The notes beneath the pieces were generated by a model. The model was not told the DNA's origin and searched no databases. It saw nothing but the letters and a program-made list of their open reading frames with translations. From Bacteroidota bacterium (GTDB taxonomy: Bacteria; Bacteroidota; Bacteroidia; Chitinophagales; Chitinophagaceae), in NCBI GenBank assembly GCA_023392575.1, contig JAEVYV010000197.1, forward strand, positions 1-28,032: 28,032 nucleotides of DNA. Reading direction: 5' to 3'. A program made the position numbers and the translations under genes. This document shows positions 26,657 to 28,032 of this stretch, piece after piece; position 1 is the stretch's first letter; every line of letters begins with the position of its first letter.

Positions 26657-26720
26657 GCCACACACATTGCCAAGTCGCACAAGCCAACGCACAGACCAAA
26701 ACTTGGCAAAGAGTGTGTCT
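26657..26720 (+). repeat. Hairpin with AAGCCAACGC loop, downstream of the RM gene
   Basis: TGCCAAGT (26668-26675) pairs with ACTTGGCA (26701-26708), extended by CACAC/GTGTG outside. The loop contains AAGCCAACGC (26681-26690), and the same ten bases also occur at 26641-26650. The arms differ from those of the hairpin at 22775-22839. Confidence 0.6.
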
Positions 26721-26771
26721 GTCCAACCGCACCAAAGACAGCGAAACCTACAACAGACAAGAAGGGCAGCA

Positions 26772-26902
26772 GCTAACAGCGGTTTGGCGTAATGGCGGGT
26801 TCAGTGCTTCGTATGACAGTTTTGTGGTAGGTTCAAGTGCAGTTCTTCGATTGAACTTTTGTTCTAAAAATCCGCCACTACGCCAAGCCGCAAACCGTTG
26901 GC
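26772..26902 (+). repeat. attC-like imperfect hairpin, 131 nt
   Basis: The element opens with GCTAAC (26772-26777) and closes with GTTGGC (26897-26902). Twenty bases at 26779-26798 pair with 26872-26891 with one mismatch and one G-T pair; inner ends are TGGCGG and CCGCCA. A 5-base bulge (AAACC) sits on one arm only, and the loop carries its own small hairpin (GTTCAA/TTGAAC). Size, asymmetry and the outer inverted cores resemble integron attC sites, but the cores are not the canonical RYYYAAC/GTTRRRY. A 109-codon frame across it is an artefact. Confidence 0.7.
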
Positions 26903-26947
26903 AGAAACCTTTGGTAGCTCACAAACTTAAAAACTAACTTGAACTAT

Positions 26948-27397
26948 ATGGATACAACACAACCAATTTCATATAATGGCAGAGTTGCAAGAGAACTCAA
27001 GATGTTTATTGAAATGATGGAAGATGTATTTAATGATTACGAGGACGTTAAATGGTCAAATAAATCTTATTTTTAAATTGGCTTCTATTACAGAAATAAG
27101 AAAAAGAAAACTGAATATTTCTTCGGAATTTGGTACGACCTATGGGAGCAGTACGGAATACCACTTTCGTTGACTTTGAGTTATGATGGTAAAGCGCCGA
27201 ATCAATGGCACGATAAGCTAAAAAAATATATTCAGACAAACTTTGAACAAGGCATACAGATTAAAGACTACGAAGGATATACTTGTATTTTGTTTGAATA
27301 TGCTTTTTTCAAGTTTGATAAAGGTGATGACAGTCAAAGCTTATCAGATTTATACTATAAAGTTACTGAACATGCAGAAGCGTTAGCAAGTGATTAA
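26948..27397 (+). pseudogene. Hypothetical gene with an in-frame stop codon
   Basis: From the ATG at 26948 the frame reads 42 codons (MDTTQPISYNGRVAREL...) to a TAA at 27074-27076. The same frame then stays open for a further 106 codons, with matching amino-acid style (IGFYYRNKKKKTEYFFGIWY, YDGKAPNQWHDKLKKYI). No reading-frame change is needed, so a single base substitution (for example AAA or GAA to TAA) explains the break. Intact length would be about 149 residues. I recognise no family; it is acidic overall with several aromatic residues and probably soluble. It lies 45 bases after the hairpin at 26772-26902. Restart at an internal TTG (27170) is possible but would lose the N-terminal half. 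Confidence 0.6.
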
Positions 27398-27441
27398 GAC
27401 ATCTGACAACATATTATAGCTAACAGTAAAAACAAAATTCA

Positions 27442-27696
27442 ATGGAGATAGAAAGTGATGTAAATATTTGTGGAAAATGCGGATGCGAAATTCCCTTTGG
27501 AACATCTTATTATTCAATTGTTCGGAATTTAGAATTCTTATGCAAGAATGCTGAAACAGAAGAAACAGAAATTGAAATAGATGAATCTGAAGAAGTAATT
27601 AGTTTATGTAAATCTTGTGGAAGTGTTTTCAACCAACAGAGTCTAAAGATTATTTTAGAGCATCTTCCAATTCCAGGACAAGAGACGAGGAATTAA
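27442..27696 (+). CDS. Small CXXC zinc-ribbon-like hypothetical protein
   Basis: The protein has 84 residues. Two cysteine knuckles, CGKCGC near residues 10-15 and CKSCG near 56-60, are separated by an acidic stretch (ETEETEIEIDESEEV). Two CXXC pairs of this spacing usually bind one zinc ion and form a small ribbon, suited to contact with nucleic acid or protein. No known family is recognised. It is A+T-rich. GCTAAC (27419-27424) lies 17 bases before its start, and the attC-like hairpin 27742-27935 follows its stop by 45 bases, so it sits in a cassette-like slot. Confidence 0.7.
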   Translation: MEIESDVNICGKCGCEIPFGTSYYSIVRNLEFLCKNAETEETEIEIDESEEVISLCKSCGSVFNQQSLKIILEHLPIPGQETRN

Positions 27697-27741
27697 TGTA
27701 AGTTGTAGCGCCTTAAGCGTCAAGGTGGACACAAGGCTTCT

Positions 27742-27935
27742 GCCAACAGGGGGCTTGCTGCTATGGCGGGGCGACGAACAAAACCTCGGCTATTTGCAAG
27801 TATCGGCAGCAGTTCCAGCGTGACGGATAAAGCCAAGCAGTAGTTCTTATCTTCAACAATAAAACAAAACTGGGCTGCGGTTCGGGGCTGGACGAGCAAT
27901 GAATACCGCCACAGCAGCAAGCCCTGTTCGTTGGC
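27742..27935 (+). repeat. attC-like imperfect hairpin, 194 nt
   Basis: The element opens with GCCAAC (27742-27747) and closes with GTTGGC (27930-27935). GGGCTTGCTGCT (27751-27762) pairs perfectly with AGCAGCAAGCCC (27913-27924), and TGGCGG (27764-27769) pairs with CCGCCA (27906-27911). Cores and inner ends are the same as in the element at 26772-26902, while the stem between them has a different sequence. A start codon follows 10 bases after the closing core. Confidence 0.72.
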
Positions 27936-27945
27936 TGCTATTAAA

Positions 27946-28032
27946 ATGAACCTCACAAAACTTTTTGCCTGCATAAAGGACACAGTCCTGACAATTGACA
28001 AAGACCTACAAGCGACGGCAGGCAAAGGCATT
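27946..28032 (+). CDS. Start of an unidentified gene, cut by window end
   Basis: An ATG at 27946 opens a frame of 29 codons (MNLTKLFACIKDTVLTIDKD...) that runs off the window. It starts 10 bases after the GTTGGCTG core, the same position that the gene at 19742 has relative to its GTTAGCTG core. That placement is the main reason to think it real. Too little is visible to name a product. Confidence 0.5.
   Translation, partial: MNLTKLFACIKDTVLTIDKDLQATAGKGI

Noticed and set aside
26608..26937. 109-codon plus-strand frame overlapping the end of the RM gene
   Set aside because: It runs straight through both hairpins (26657-26720 and 26772-26902), so its sequence is explained by the repeats. It overlaps the RM stop and resembles no protein family.

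Overview
The window reads as chromosome of a Bacteroidota bacterium, most likely of the family Chitinophagaceae. The reasons are a FecI/FecR sigma/anti-sigma pair, TAnnTTTG-type -7 promoter elements, Tat- and lipoprotein-tagged sugar enzymes, a GH109 protein of the Bacteroidota type and a large bacterial SNF2 helicase. The family assignment is inferred from protein flavour, not from a marker gene.

Layout. 1-1274 (minus strand): C-terminally cut FecR anti-sigma factor and its ECF sigma factor. 1275-2600: a decayed tyrosine-recombinase fragment and a gene-poor stretch with a promoter-like element and a clear hairpin terminator. 2601-6385: a secreted M55 D-aminopeptidase-like protein (plus strand) converging on a 955-residue SNF2 helicase (minus strand). 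6487-17599 (all minus strand): a carbohydrate locus with a sulfatase broken by a one-base frameshift, a Tat-exported hydroxypyruvate-isomerase-like TIM barrel, an N-acetylhexosamine 1-kinase-like kinase, a GH109 NAD-dependent glycosidase, a LacI-type regulator, a formylglycine-generating enzyme with both catalytic cysteines, galactokinase and a lipoprotein galactose mutarotase. Together these suggest use of sulfated glycans containing galactose and GalNAc: the FGE activates the sulfatase, GH109 removes alpha-GalNAc, GalM and GalK feed galactose into the Leloir route, and the NahK-like kinase phosphorylates the N-acetylhexosamine. No SusC/SusD pair is inside the window. 17678-18948: a striking double palindrome and a divergent DsbA/SpxH-like thioredoxin-fold protein with its own terminator.

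19.0 kb to the end is accessory DNA: short, often A+T-rich genes (a four-helix membrane protein, a CXXC mini-protein, a nonsense-interrupted hypothetical gene), a 1238-residue single-chain type IIG/IIL restriction-modification enzyme, and many repeats. A recurring core, GTTRGCTG, sits just upstream of gene starts. In two places it closes a 130-195 nt imperfect hairpin that opens with GCYAAC and has inner ends TGGCGG/CCGCCA. The layout of gene, hairpin, core, next gene resembles integron attC cassettes, but the core does not match the canonical attC consensus and no integron integrase is present. Two colinear 124/125-nt repeats end in the same core, and two further hairpins with an identical AGCCAACGC loop but different stems flank the restriction-modification gene. 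This cassette-like array is the most interesting signal in the window.
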